Assembly: GCA_029212885.1 (NCBI GenBank)
Contig: JARGPC010000008.1
Location: forward strand, 1-56,231
Direction: 5' to 3'
Length of the DNA stretch: 56,231 nt
Source: Coxiellaceae bacterium
GTDB taxonomy: Bacteria; Pseudomonadota; Gammaproteobacteria; Coxiellales; Coxiellaceae
Position numbers and translations under genes: made by a program. Below the pieces are notes generated by a model. That model was not told the DNA's origin. It did no database searches and was given only the letters and a program-made list of their open reading frames with translations. How positions within the stretch are numbered: position 1 is the first letter of the stretch; each line of letters begins with the position of its first letter. This document shows positions 9,755 through 17,069 of this stretch, in pieces.

Positions 9755-9768
9755 CTTTGATTTTGAAG

Positions 9769-11475
9769 CTAATCAATGCTTACGTTGGGTAGTTTACATA
9801 TATGATCACAGAAGAAAGCCGCACTCATACACCTCATTAACTTTATGCGTACATTCCATTGAGTCTCGTGATTAACGGCTTGGATTTTGGGGTGTTTTTT
9901 GATGATATTGAATATGTGCTTTTCGTTATAGATTGACCATATGATTTCTTTTGCCTCTGGTGTCAAAGATGCAAGTTGGTGTTTCCATTTTTCGATGTGT
10001 TGATTGTATTGCAGATACCAATCAGCGGCTTGTTCACCGCGATAGGGGTTCATTCTGACAGTCTCAGGAACAATGCCTGCTAATCCCTCTCTCACCAATA
10101 ACCGTCGGTTCAGTGTATCTTTGCCTTTATGAAACACCCATTGTGGTGCATTGTAACAAAAGGTTTTGACGCTTAAAGTGTTGGTTGGATCAAGCACTTT
10201 TACATTGTAGTAGCGCTGGATTGGCCTAATCGTTGAAGTTCTTCGGGTTGCAATTTTATTGTTAAGTGTTTGGTGGTGTTGGTTCATTTTACTGTTGCGA
10301 TGTATGATGGCATATTGTAGGTCGTGGTTGTTGAAGAGTGACTGGTTTAGGTGATTAGATTGTGGGATTCTATTTTTCCTGTGTATCCATTGATAGGCAG
10401 CACGTTTTAATGTGCTTTGTATTGTTTGTCCTTTCCATGATATCGTGGCGTTTCCGGCTGTTCCTGTTAATATAGTTTGACTTTGTATATGATTCGCATA
10501 ATTAAAACAGTCCAGTATCCAATCAAAATTGGGAACGTTTCTTATGGGTTGGTCAATGATGTCATAGAATTGGCTTAGGTGCTCGAAGATGTCATAGCTA
10601 GGATTTGAGTTGTGCTGATGTAGCTTAATGTTGGGGTACTGATCCAGTACGGAATGAATCCAGCTGGTAGCAGAGGTCTTCCATCCATTACGATAGGAGG
10701 TTTTCGTATGTTTGTTGTTAGCGGTATAGCCATACAATATTTTATGGTCTTTCTTTAATTCGCGAGCCGCGATGGATGCAACCGATGAAGAATCTAGCCC
10801 TCCGCTAAGATGTGCGACCACCGGACTAGTGTCGTCTATGCAGTCGTTAACTGCTTTTGTAAAAATGGATTGAAAGTATTCGTAGTATTCACTTCGTGAT
10901 AGGCATTGCTTTTTTTGTTTTATGTCATGAAGCTTCCAATATTCATATGTTTTCAAGTTTTGCTTTGCGTCGATTATCATGCAGTGTGCTGGTAATAGCA
11001 TTTTAATTTGCTTGTAGCAAGTATCGTCGGAGGATAGGCAATCGATAGCATAAAGCGTGAATAAACTTCCGTTGACGGTAACTGAGGGTAATGCTTGCCT
11101 AATATCATTAATATTGGTTGAAAAAATAAATTGCTGCTTATAAAAAGTATAATAGAATGTGTTTTTACCAGCTCGATCATTGGCTAAAAAGAGTTGGTGC
11201 TTTTTTTTATCCCAAACTGAAAAACAGAATTGGCCATTGATATGGTGGATACAGTCATGTTGCCACTTCTGATACGCTAAAGCTAATATATGTATATCAC
11301 TTTGCTTTTTTTTTATGTTGAGCTTATTTTGCAGTTCTTGTTTTTCAAATAAATAAATATCGCCACAAATAGTGAAATTAGATGTGGTTAGGTAGTCGAT
11401 ATGATGCTTGAGGCTATCACGTAAAAATATTGGCTGGAAGCTCGTTAAATTGTTCGTGGTGAGATTAAGTAACAT
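9769..11475 (-). CDS. lasso-peptide cyclase-like asparagine synthetase homologue
   Basis: This 568-residue enzyme has the two-domain asparagine synthetase B layout but no N-terminal Cys2 (it starts MLLNLTT). The PP-loop SGGLDSS is at 224-230. The second ATP motif, GGDE in true synthetases, is replaced by TGTAGNATISW. The C-terminal part has DPTNTLSVKTFCYNAP and RGEQAADW. From memory of the family, the G-N-x-T-x-S and RGxQAADW forms are typical of lasso-peptide cyclases (LasC/McjC type), which adenylate an Asp or Glu side chain and close the ring onto the core's first amine. Its start is nine bases after the 35-codon peptide gene, implying translational coupling. No RRE (B1) or transglutaminase-like protease (B2) gene adjoins it, which is unusual. 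Confidence 0.82.
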   Translation of the reverse strand: MLLNLTTNNLTSFQPIFLRDSLKHHIDYLTTSNFTICGDIYLFEKQELQNKLNIKKKQSDIHILALAYQKWQHDCIHHINGQFCFSVWDKKKHQLFLANDRAGKNTFYYTFYKQQFIFSTNINDIRQALPSVTVNGSLFTLYAIDCLSSDDTCYKQIKMLLPAHCMIIDAKQNLKTYEYWKLHDIKQKKQCLSRSEYYEYFQSIFTKAVNDCIDDTSPVVAHLSGGLDSSSVASIAARELKKDHKILYGYTANNKHTKTSYRNGWKTSATSWIHSVLDQYPNIKLHQHNSNPSYDIFEHLSQFYDIIDQPIRNVPNFDWILDCFNYANHIQSQTILTGTAGNATISWKGQTIQSTLKRAAYQWIHRKNRIPQSNHLNQSLFNNHDLQYAIIHRNSKMNQHHQTLNNKIATRRTSTIRPIQRYYNVKVLDPTNTLSVKTFCYNAPQWVFHKGKDTLNRRLLVREGLAGIVPETVRMNPYRGEQAADWYLQYNQHIEKWKHQLASLTPEAKEIIWSIYNEKHIFNIIKKHPKIQAVNHETQWNVRIKLMRCMSAAFFCDHICKLPNVSID

Positions 11476-11484
11476 AATCTTTAG

Positions 11485-11592
11485 CTAGCTACAAGCACAT
11501 GCCGTATCGTCTCCACCACAAGCAGCGCCGAATTGAGTGTCTTTTGATCCGTCAACACGGTAAAACTGAGGTGTGGTCCATTCCATAAGCAT
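11485..11592 (-). CDS. putative lasso-peptide precursor, 35 residues
   Basis: This short gene has a strong ribosome site (AAGGAG at 11604-11599, 6 bases from the ATG at 11592) and a TAG at 11487-11485. The leader (residues 1-20) carries W5-T-T-P8, like the YxxP element that lasso B1 proteins bind, and D18-T19-Q20, which puts Thr two residues before a cut at F21. The predicted core is FGAACGGDDTACACS. Asp at core positions 8 and 9 would allow a ring of usual size with the F1 amine. If the cut is before G22, the ring would be 7 or 8 residues. Three cysteines (25, 32, 34) could give a ring-tail or tail disulfide. The W-x-x-P start also recalls PqqA, but no PQQ genes are present. The assignment is inferred from motif, promoter and neighbouring cyclase. 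Confidence 0.72.
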   Translation of the reverse strand: MLMEWTTPQFYRVDGSKDTQFGAACGGDDTACACS

Positions 11593-11626
11593 AAGGTACT
11601 CCTTTCCTTCAGCAACTAATGTTCCA

Positions 11627-11655
11627 ATACTACTTTGCAGTAGTGGTAGTTGCAA
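11627..11655 (-). promoter_or_regulatory. sigma-70 promoter for the precursor-cyclase genes
   Basis: On the minus strand TTGCAA (11655-11650) and TAGTAT (11632-11627) are exactly 17 bases apart. Transcription would begin near 11620, about 28 bases before the precursor ATG. This independently supports the small gene as real. Confidence 0.65.
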
Positions 11656-11691
11656 GACATTTGTTCATGGCTGTTTTGCGATGTACGACTG

Positions 11692-11700
11692 TGCTAGTAT
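11692..11700 (+). promoter_or_regulatory. extended -10 promoter for the divergent secreted protein gene
   Basis: TGCTAGTAT at 11692-11700 is an extended -10 element (TGn plus TAGTAT); no good -35 box is visible. Transcription would begin near 11707, which favours a translation start at 11736 over the upstream in-frame ATG at 11619. Confidence 0.4.
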
Positions 11701-11735
11701 ACCGACTTACTACTAATAGCATGGAATGCTTTACG

Positions 11736-14700
11736 ATGAATAAAAAAAATACCACCCTCATTTCTATTGCCATCGTTGGGTTATCAGCTGTATCAGCGGG
11801 AGCCTATTATAGGCAGCACAACAATACTGATACCCCTGGTAATTATTTTCCCTATCGTGAATTGGTCATTCCATCATCAAATGCCATGGGTAATCCTGGA
11901 ACTCCCGTTTATAAAGGTCAAGCTGAGCTGTTTAGTGGTATTAATTATTATTTTCCCAACCTTGATACTAATTGGAAGATTAGTGATTCATCGTCATTTC
12001 CTAAGAACTCTAAATTAGCTTCGTCGCTTTATCTAGACCGTAGTGTTGGTAAATATCCAGGGTTAACTTTGGTTTATAACAAGCCCGATACCCCGCCTAT
12101 CAATTTCAAATATATTAAAACAAATTTTCCCAATAACTGTAAGACGATCATCTACGTTGATCCCAATCCACAAGGCGTTGTGTCTGGTGTCAGCTATACG
12201 GTACCAGGCAAGTTGCAATGTAACCTACAAATCACTGACCAGGGAACGAACTACACTTTGCCGATCATCTTAGTTGATGGTGATACGGCGTTAGCAACTA
12301 AGTCAATTGATGATTTGCTCAGCCAAGAAAATACTGAGAACAAAAAAAGTTTTCACTATACGAATCCATTGGTTGTAGCAAGTGGCGTTACTAGTTTCTT
12401 GTATGATAATACGAATCAGGCAGCCAAGTTAGATCAACTTTTCTTTATCCCTAGTAGTGGCAAAGTGACATATTCTATCGATTCTACACCAGTCTGTAAG
12501 TCACTAACTGATACCAGCCAATCAAAAATAAAGAGTAATGCTTGTACTGTAGGCAAGATATATCAATTAAAAGGAATAGGGCAGCTCCCTATTGCTGTCG
12601 ACGCGCCTACGATTACTGATGATAATGAACTTAAATTTCCATCTGATAATGGCTTGTACCAAGTCACGGTTAGAGCTGACTACACATCAAGTGATGGAAA
12701 ATCTAAAGATACGGCGTATCAAACGTTTTATATGAACAAACCATACGATCCAGGTGTATTTTTTACCTACCCAATTGTTGGGATGTATGTTTATGGTTCA
12801 AACAAGTCCGCTGAGACCATACCGAATGATGATTATAATCAAATGGCGCGGTATGCAAAGGATATCAATACGATTAATGGTTCTTTTTTTCGTCCGGGTA
12901 CCGAGATTAATGAATTGTATGGTGCTGGTACGCAGTTGCACTACAATGGCACTCAAATAAACTGGTTGGTGGGTCAATCTAATACACCATATAATACTGT
13001 TCTCAATGACTGGGCGACAACAAAATTAGCTCAATCATCTGCTAAATATCCACAACGTAATGTAGATATTCCAATTCAGAGTAAATATGGGATTAATGAT
13101 CTCGCTCATGCAGTTACAGATGGAAATTTTCCAAACCTTAATAATGTTCATTTAGATGTTGATTTTGAGCAACCTTCTTATACTTATGAACCTCCAGGAA
13201 AATCATTATCAGCGGAATTTCCAAGTATGAATCAGCAACAACTAAATACGATGGCTGACCTAATGTTTTCACAATTGGTGCAGCAAAACGTCAATTCAGG
13301 TAAGCGCATTTATAATGCTCTTAGTACTGATTTTGAAAAAGGGTTCACACAATCAAATATTAATAATTACTTTTTTAAAGCATTATCTGATAAGCTCGCG
13401 TACCAAGGTTATTTTCTGTCGGTATATGACTTTCCTAATCGTGCATTTGTTCCTGATACTGTTGTAGCGCTTGGCCCAACAGGCGTAGGGATTTTTTCAA
13501 GTTATGATGCGACGGTTTATCGTACACCAAATGACGCTAAGCCCGGATACAATAAGACAGTCTATCCTGCAGGAAACGACATGTCATTAAACAGCCCATT
13601 ACCATTAGGGGGAGGATTCTCAGAAACACAAGCAGCGCTATATGCACAGACGCTTACTAATGATCAAAATTGTGACAATTACGTGAGTGGAAGTGGAGTT
13701 GCTACACTTAGTCGAATCAATGCTTGTTCGTCTACGCCGAATAGTGCAGGATTTGAGAATGACAGAATTTGGCGCGATAACTTTTTTTCAATGCCAGGAT
13801 CAGGGCAGCCTATATCTCCAATTAAATTATTTGGGATGATGGATGCGCATTTTATGCCGGTGCTATCGATAGCTGCTAGTGATAGTCAATCCCCTTACCT
13901 TATTCACGTGAACCCTAATGTCAAATCAATTGATACGATAACGACTCCTGGGATATCGGCAGTGATTGATAAGAGCTGTACATCGAACCCAACGAGCTTA
14001 AGTCAACTGCAAGCCTGTTTAGGGCAGGTGGCATATCCGAAGATTAAAAATGCGATGTTGCCGCTTCAGCTTTACTCAGCATGCCCAGTGAACCTGAGCA
14101 GCTACTCGCAATGTTTTATGACGGCTGGCCCACTGCATATGGAAAATTTCTCTTCATATGATGGTGCTGGTGTTAACCAAGGTTATAGGGTTAATTCACC
14201 GATGGAGTTCGCCAATAAAAGTTTCAGTCAATATCAGGGTGTTAGGGACACAGGATCCTCAGTAGGGGTGAGACTCTTAAACCCGAACTTGGTTGGTGTG
14301 GCTGCCTTCGCATATGAGGATGTTGAAACTGAAGGAGGACATGGTTGTAATGTAATGGGATTAAGCTCAGGTGTTAATACGAAGTGTTATGAGCCTTGGT
14401 ATATTGGCCTGACACCTGCGTATGGTGATGCATTCTATCAAGCCTATGAAACTTCTTTTGAGGCGGGGCATGATGCCATTGTTTCACCTCTAATCAATAT
14501 TGATGATGTATGGAAAAATTTTGATAATTTGGTGGTTGATGTTACAACCGTTGAATCAGATGATATTAACCCTGCTTTAAGGACGGTTAAAAGTTGGCCT
14601 TACATTGCATGGCCGCATGATGGGTTACCATTAAAACCAATTAGCTGTGACAGTAGTGCTTGTAGCTCTGGAGCGGTGACTCTAGATGCTTATAAAGTGA

Positions 14701-15668
14701 TAAATAATAGTATTAGTAAGCAAGTAAAAGCGCAGCCTGTTTCATCTCTAACATATCGTTGCCACGTGATGAGCCGCCAACTTCCTCAAACGAGCTGTAC
14801 TATTGATACAAAGGGTAATATTAGTTTGTCTTCTACCCCTGGAGATCAAGATTACGCCGTGCAAATTAGTGTTGATGACTATTCCGATGCTTCCGTTAGT
14901 TCTCATGCGATTACGGCTAGTAGTGTTTATGTGCCTATTGTGAAGGGAAGCTTGTCCAGTGGACCTTACTTATCGAGTATTTCTTTAAGCATTCCAAACC
15001 ATCAAGGAACAAGTGCGACAGCAGCATTTTCATCGGCATATTTTATCAATGTGCCTAAGGGGGTTGCCGAGGGTCAGATCAGTTATGAGTGCACTACTTC
15101 CTTTGATCAAAAAAGAGACTTTAGTAACAACAATTGCTCGGTATCGGGTAATACGGTAACTATATCGAATGTGCCAACAACAACAGATCCAAATAAGTTC
15201 ATTGCTCCATGGGTGCAAATGAAGGCGATTGGTACATTAAATGGTAAAACATATACATCAAATAGCCCCGTTCAGGCTGTGCCGTTTTATAAAAACAAGC
15301 CGGGCTTGGGCATGGCTTGGCCACCAGGGGCGATTAAGCCTTTTCAGGGCAGTTCCAGCTCAACGACATTTACTGGTCCTGTCTATAAAGGCGCGCCGGG
15401 TAAGCTGACTTTGACTTGTTTGTATAACGGTAAGCCAACGAGATTGACTGACTATTGTATAATCCAAAAAGGAGTGCCGAGTTCTGGGTGTGATGGGAGT
15501 AGTGGTTGTCCTGGGGTATTAAAAATTAATACGGATAACATTAAACAGCGCACGGTGATTCAGCTTGTTGCTTTTACTTCAACTCATAGCCAGCCGCTGC
15601 AGTACAGCAATATGGTTGTATACACTCCTGCGTCTGTATCTTCTAAAGCAAAGGCAAGTAAAAAGTAG
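11736..15668 (+). CDS. giant secreted protein, divergent paralogue of the gene at 6140-9685
   Basis: The frame is open from an ATG at 11619. I prefer the ATG at 11736, because residues from there (MNKKNTTLISIAIVGLSAVSA) form a normal signal peptide, and a likely promoter lies between the two starts. That gives 1310 residues. The middle has VHLDVDFE (about 471-478), matching LDLEGG of the paralogue, then FKALSDKLAYQG and VALGPTGVGIFSSYDATVYRTP. A C-terminal third (from about 990) reads as beta-rich, Ig-like domains with paired cysteines and ends in a lysine-rich tail. This extension is why it is longer than the paralogue. It has no recognised family. A short intergenic region shared with the lasso-like genes links it to that system. 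Confidence 0.78.
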   Translation: MNKKNTTLISIAIVGLSAVSAGAYYRQHNNTDTPGNYFPYRELVIPSSNAMGNPGTPVYKGQAELFSGINYYFPNLDTNWKISDSSSFPKNSKLASSLYLDRSVGKYPGLTLVYNKPDTPPINFKYIKTNFPNNCKTIIYVDPNPQGVVSGVSYTVPGKLQCNLQITDQGTNYTLPIILVDGDTALATKSIDDLLSQENTENKKSFHYTNPLVVASGVTSFLYDNTNQAAKLDQLFFIPSSGKVTYSIDSTPVCKSLTDTSQSKIKSNACTVGKIYQLKGIGQLPIAVDAPTITDDNELKFPSDNGLYQVTVRADYTSSDGKSKDTAYQTFYMNKPYDPGVFFTYPIVGMYVYGSNKSAETIPNDDYNQMARYAKDINTINGSFFRPGTEINELYGAGTQLHYNGTQINWLVGQSNTPYNTVLNDWATTKLAQSSAKYPQRNVDIPIQSKYGINDLAHAVTDGNFPNLNNVHLDVDFEQPSYTYEPPGKSLSAEFPSMNQQQLNTMADLMFSQLVQQNVNSGKRIYNALSTDFEKGFTQSNINNYFFKALSDKLAYQGYFLSVYDFPNRAFVPDTVVALGPTGVGIFSSYDATVYRTPNDAKPGYNKTVYPAGNDMSLNSPLPLGGGFSETQAALYAQTLTNDQNCDNYVSGSGVATLSRINACSSTPNSAGFENDRIWRDNFFSMPGSGQPISPIKLFGMMDAHFMPVLSIAASDSQSPYLIHVNPNVKSIDTITTPGISAVIDKSCTSNPTSLSQLQACLGQVAYPKIKNAMLPLQLYSACPVNLSSYSQCFMTAGPLHMENFSSYDGAGVNQGYRVNSPMEFANKSFSQYQGVRDTGSSVGVRLLNPNLVGVAAFAYEDVETEGGHGCNVMGLSSGVNTKCYEPWYIGLTPAYGDAFYQAYETSFEAGHDAIVSPLINIDDVWKNFDNLVVDVTTVESDDINPALRTVKSWPYIAWPHDGLPLKPISCDSSACSSGAVTLDAYKVINNSISKQVKAQPVSSLTYRCHVMSRQLPQTSCTIDTKGNISLSSTPGDQDYAVQISVDDYSDASVSSHAITASSVYVPIVKGSLSSGPYLSSISLSIPNHQGTSATAAFSSAYFINVPKGVAEGQISYECTTSFDQKRDFSNNNCSVSGNTVTISNVPTTTDPNKFIAPWVQMKAIGTLNGKTYTSNSPVQAVPFYKNKPGLGMAWPPGAIKPFQGSSSSTTFTGPVYKGAPGKLTLTCLYNGKPTRLTDYCIIQKGVPSSGCDGSSGCPGVLKINTDNIKQRTVIQLVAFTSTHSQPLQYSNMVVYTPASVSSKAKASKK

Positions 15669-15810
15669 TTCATAGTCTAGTCATTAGGAGGTCGTTAGTA
15701 TTTGTACAGATCTCCACATGTCTTTGGTCATTGTGAATACGTTATTAAGTCCATCAGTCATTAGCAACTGATGGACGGTGTTGATGCAGTGGTATACCCA
15801 GAATGATGGG

Positions 15811-15930
15811 TTAGATATCTTCCTGATCCAAGAAGCTATGCATTTTCTCTGCGCGTGAAGGATGACGTAACTTACGCAATGCTTTAGCCTCAATCTGTCG
15901 AATACGTTCACAGGTGGCGTCAAACTGTTT
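15811..15930 (-). pseudogene. rpoD 3'-end fragment (diverged duplicate)
   Basis: Read on the minus strand, these bases encode the last 39 residues of sigma-70 ([20 protein letters not shown] onward to a TAA), matching the true rpoD end at 17070-17189 without gaps. By eye there are about 14 differences in 120 aligned bases, many at third codon positions. The residue changes include R to C within [11 protein letters not shown] and M to I at the end. There is no start codon, so it is a remnant. It lies between the giant secreted protein gene and the alcohol dehydrogenase. The rest of 15669-15980 shows no gene. Confidence 0.85.
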
Positions 15931-15980
15931 GCTGATTTATTTCATAGAGTGAGTTGGCCTCATTTAGAGGCTCATACACA

Positions 15981-17000
15981 TTATGCTACCAACACCGCTC
16001 GCCCATTGATTTTACCTTCCCTCAGTGCTTGATAGACTTGCGCTACGTCATCAAGCGGGTAGGTTTCGATATGGGCTTTTACCGTACCTGTTTCTGCCAG
16101 GGTGACAAGATCAGCGAGTTCTGTTTTTGTGCCACCCAGTGTGCGGCTTAGGTTGGCGCCGGGTGGCAGGGTATTACGGTCGATGGTTAATTGCCCATCG
16201 CCAAAGCCCACTAACACGATTTGGCCATTCGGTGCGATGGCTCGGGTAGCCATCTGCAGGGTATCGTGGTGGCCAACGAAATCAATCACAGCATCGGCGC
16301 CATCGGTGAGTTTTTTGATTTGTTTACGTGTTTGTTTATTCGAGGCGAGGGTGTGATGTGCGCCGAGTTGTTGAGCGAATTCCAGCGCTTCGGGTTTATT
16401 ATCAACAACGATGATTTGTGCATTGGTGGTGGCTACTGCAATTTGAATTGCCATATGACCTAAGCCACCAGCTCCAATAATAACTACAGTGCTATCTGCG
16501 GTGAGTGTATGGCGGCAGCGGTTGATCGCATGGTAGGCACTCAAGCCAGCATCGGTTAGTGGTGCAGCGTCGGTGGGGGTTAGTGTGTTGAGTTCAACTA
16601 ATTGGCGTATCGGTGCAATCATATAGTCTGCCATGCCACCATCGAGGCCTAAGCCGCCAGATAGGTGGTCTTTGGCGTGCAAGCAATAGTTGTCTCGGCC
16701 GCGTAAGCAGCGTCGGCAATGACCACAACCCCAGGCGGGAGCGATTACAACAGCAGTGCCTGTTTTGAAAGGGCAGTCGCCATTGATCTTATCAATCCAA
16801 CCGGCATTTTCATGGCCTAACGTAAAAGGCGGTGTCCAAGGTGCGATGATTTGATTGTAATCATCCATTATATGCACATCACTCAAGCAAGCTCCAGCGC
16901 CACCCATGCGTATGCGTACCTCACCAACGCCGGGTTCGGGGATCGGCTGTTGGCATAAAGTAGCGTGGGTGTGCCATTGAGTAAAGCGATAAGCTCGCAT
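15981..17000 (-). CDS. zinc-dependent alcohol dehydrogenase
   Basis: This 339-residue medium-chain dehydrogenase oxidises an alcohol or reduces an aldehyde using NAD(P). Catalytic zinc ligands are visible as C38 and the GHE motif (H63, E64). The structural zinc site has four cysteines at 92, 95, 98 and 106 (CGHCRRCLRGRDNYC). The Rossmann motif GAGGLGHMA precedes VVDNKPEAL, whose Asp suggests NAD preference. Length is normal for the family. The substrate cannot be told from sequence. The ribosome site GAGGAG lies within an inverted repeat (17010-17035). The gene sits between two rpoD 3' ends, the true one and a remnant, so it may have arrived with transferred DNA. Confidence 0.88.
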   Translation of the reverse strand: MRAYRFTQWHTHATLCQQPIPEPGVGEVRIRMGGAGACLSDVHIMDDYNQIIAPWTPPFTLGHENAGWIDKINGDCPFKTGTAVVIAPAWGCGHCRRCLRGRDNYCLHAKDHLSGGLGLDGGMADYMIAPIRQLVELNTLTPTDAAPLTDAGLSAYHAINRCRHTLTADSTVVIIGAGGLGHMAIQIAVATTNAQIIVVDNKPEALEFAQQLGAHHTLASNKQTRKQIKKLTDGADAVIDFVGHHDTLQMATRAIAPNGQIVLVGFGDGQLTIDRNTLPPGANLSRTLGGTKTELADLVTLAETGTVKAHIETYPLDDVAQVYQALREGKINGRAVLVA

Positions 17001-17009
17001 GGTTAATTC

Positions 17010-17035
17010 TCCTCTATGCCGTTAACTATAGAGGA
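17010..17035 (-). promoter_or_regulatory. inverted repeat covering the dehydrogenase ribosome site
   Basis: TCCTCTAT (17010-17017) and ATAGAGGA (17028-17035) are perfect 8-bp arms around 10 bases. In the dehydrogenase mRNA one arm contains the Shine-Dalgarno sequence, so a hairpin could mask translation initiation. Because it lies between rpoD-distal sequence and adh it might be incidental. Confidence 0.4.
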
Positions 17036-17069
17036 GGAAAACTTAGTCTGCCATGGGTTTGATTTTGGC

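Noticed and set aside
4147-11475. The two AsnB-like genes as ordinary asparagine synthetases
   Set aside because: Both lack the N-terminal Cys2 needed for glutaminase activity, and one has lost the GGDE motif; placement with a precursor peptide fits a peptide-modifying role better.
11485-11592. The small peptide as PqqA (PQQ precursor)
   Set aside because: It begins W-x-x-P like PqqA but lacks the Glu-x-x-x-Tyr core used for PQQ, and no pqqB-E genes are present.
15684-15923. 79-codon ORF on the minus strand
   Set aside because: It is in a different frame from the rpoD-derived sequence it overlaps and has no ribosome site; the rpoD remnant explains the sequence.
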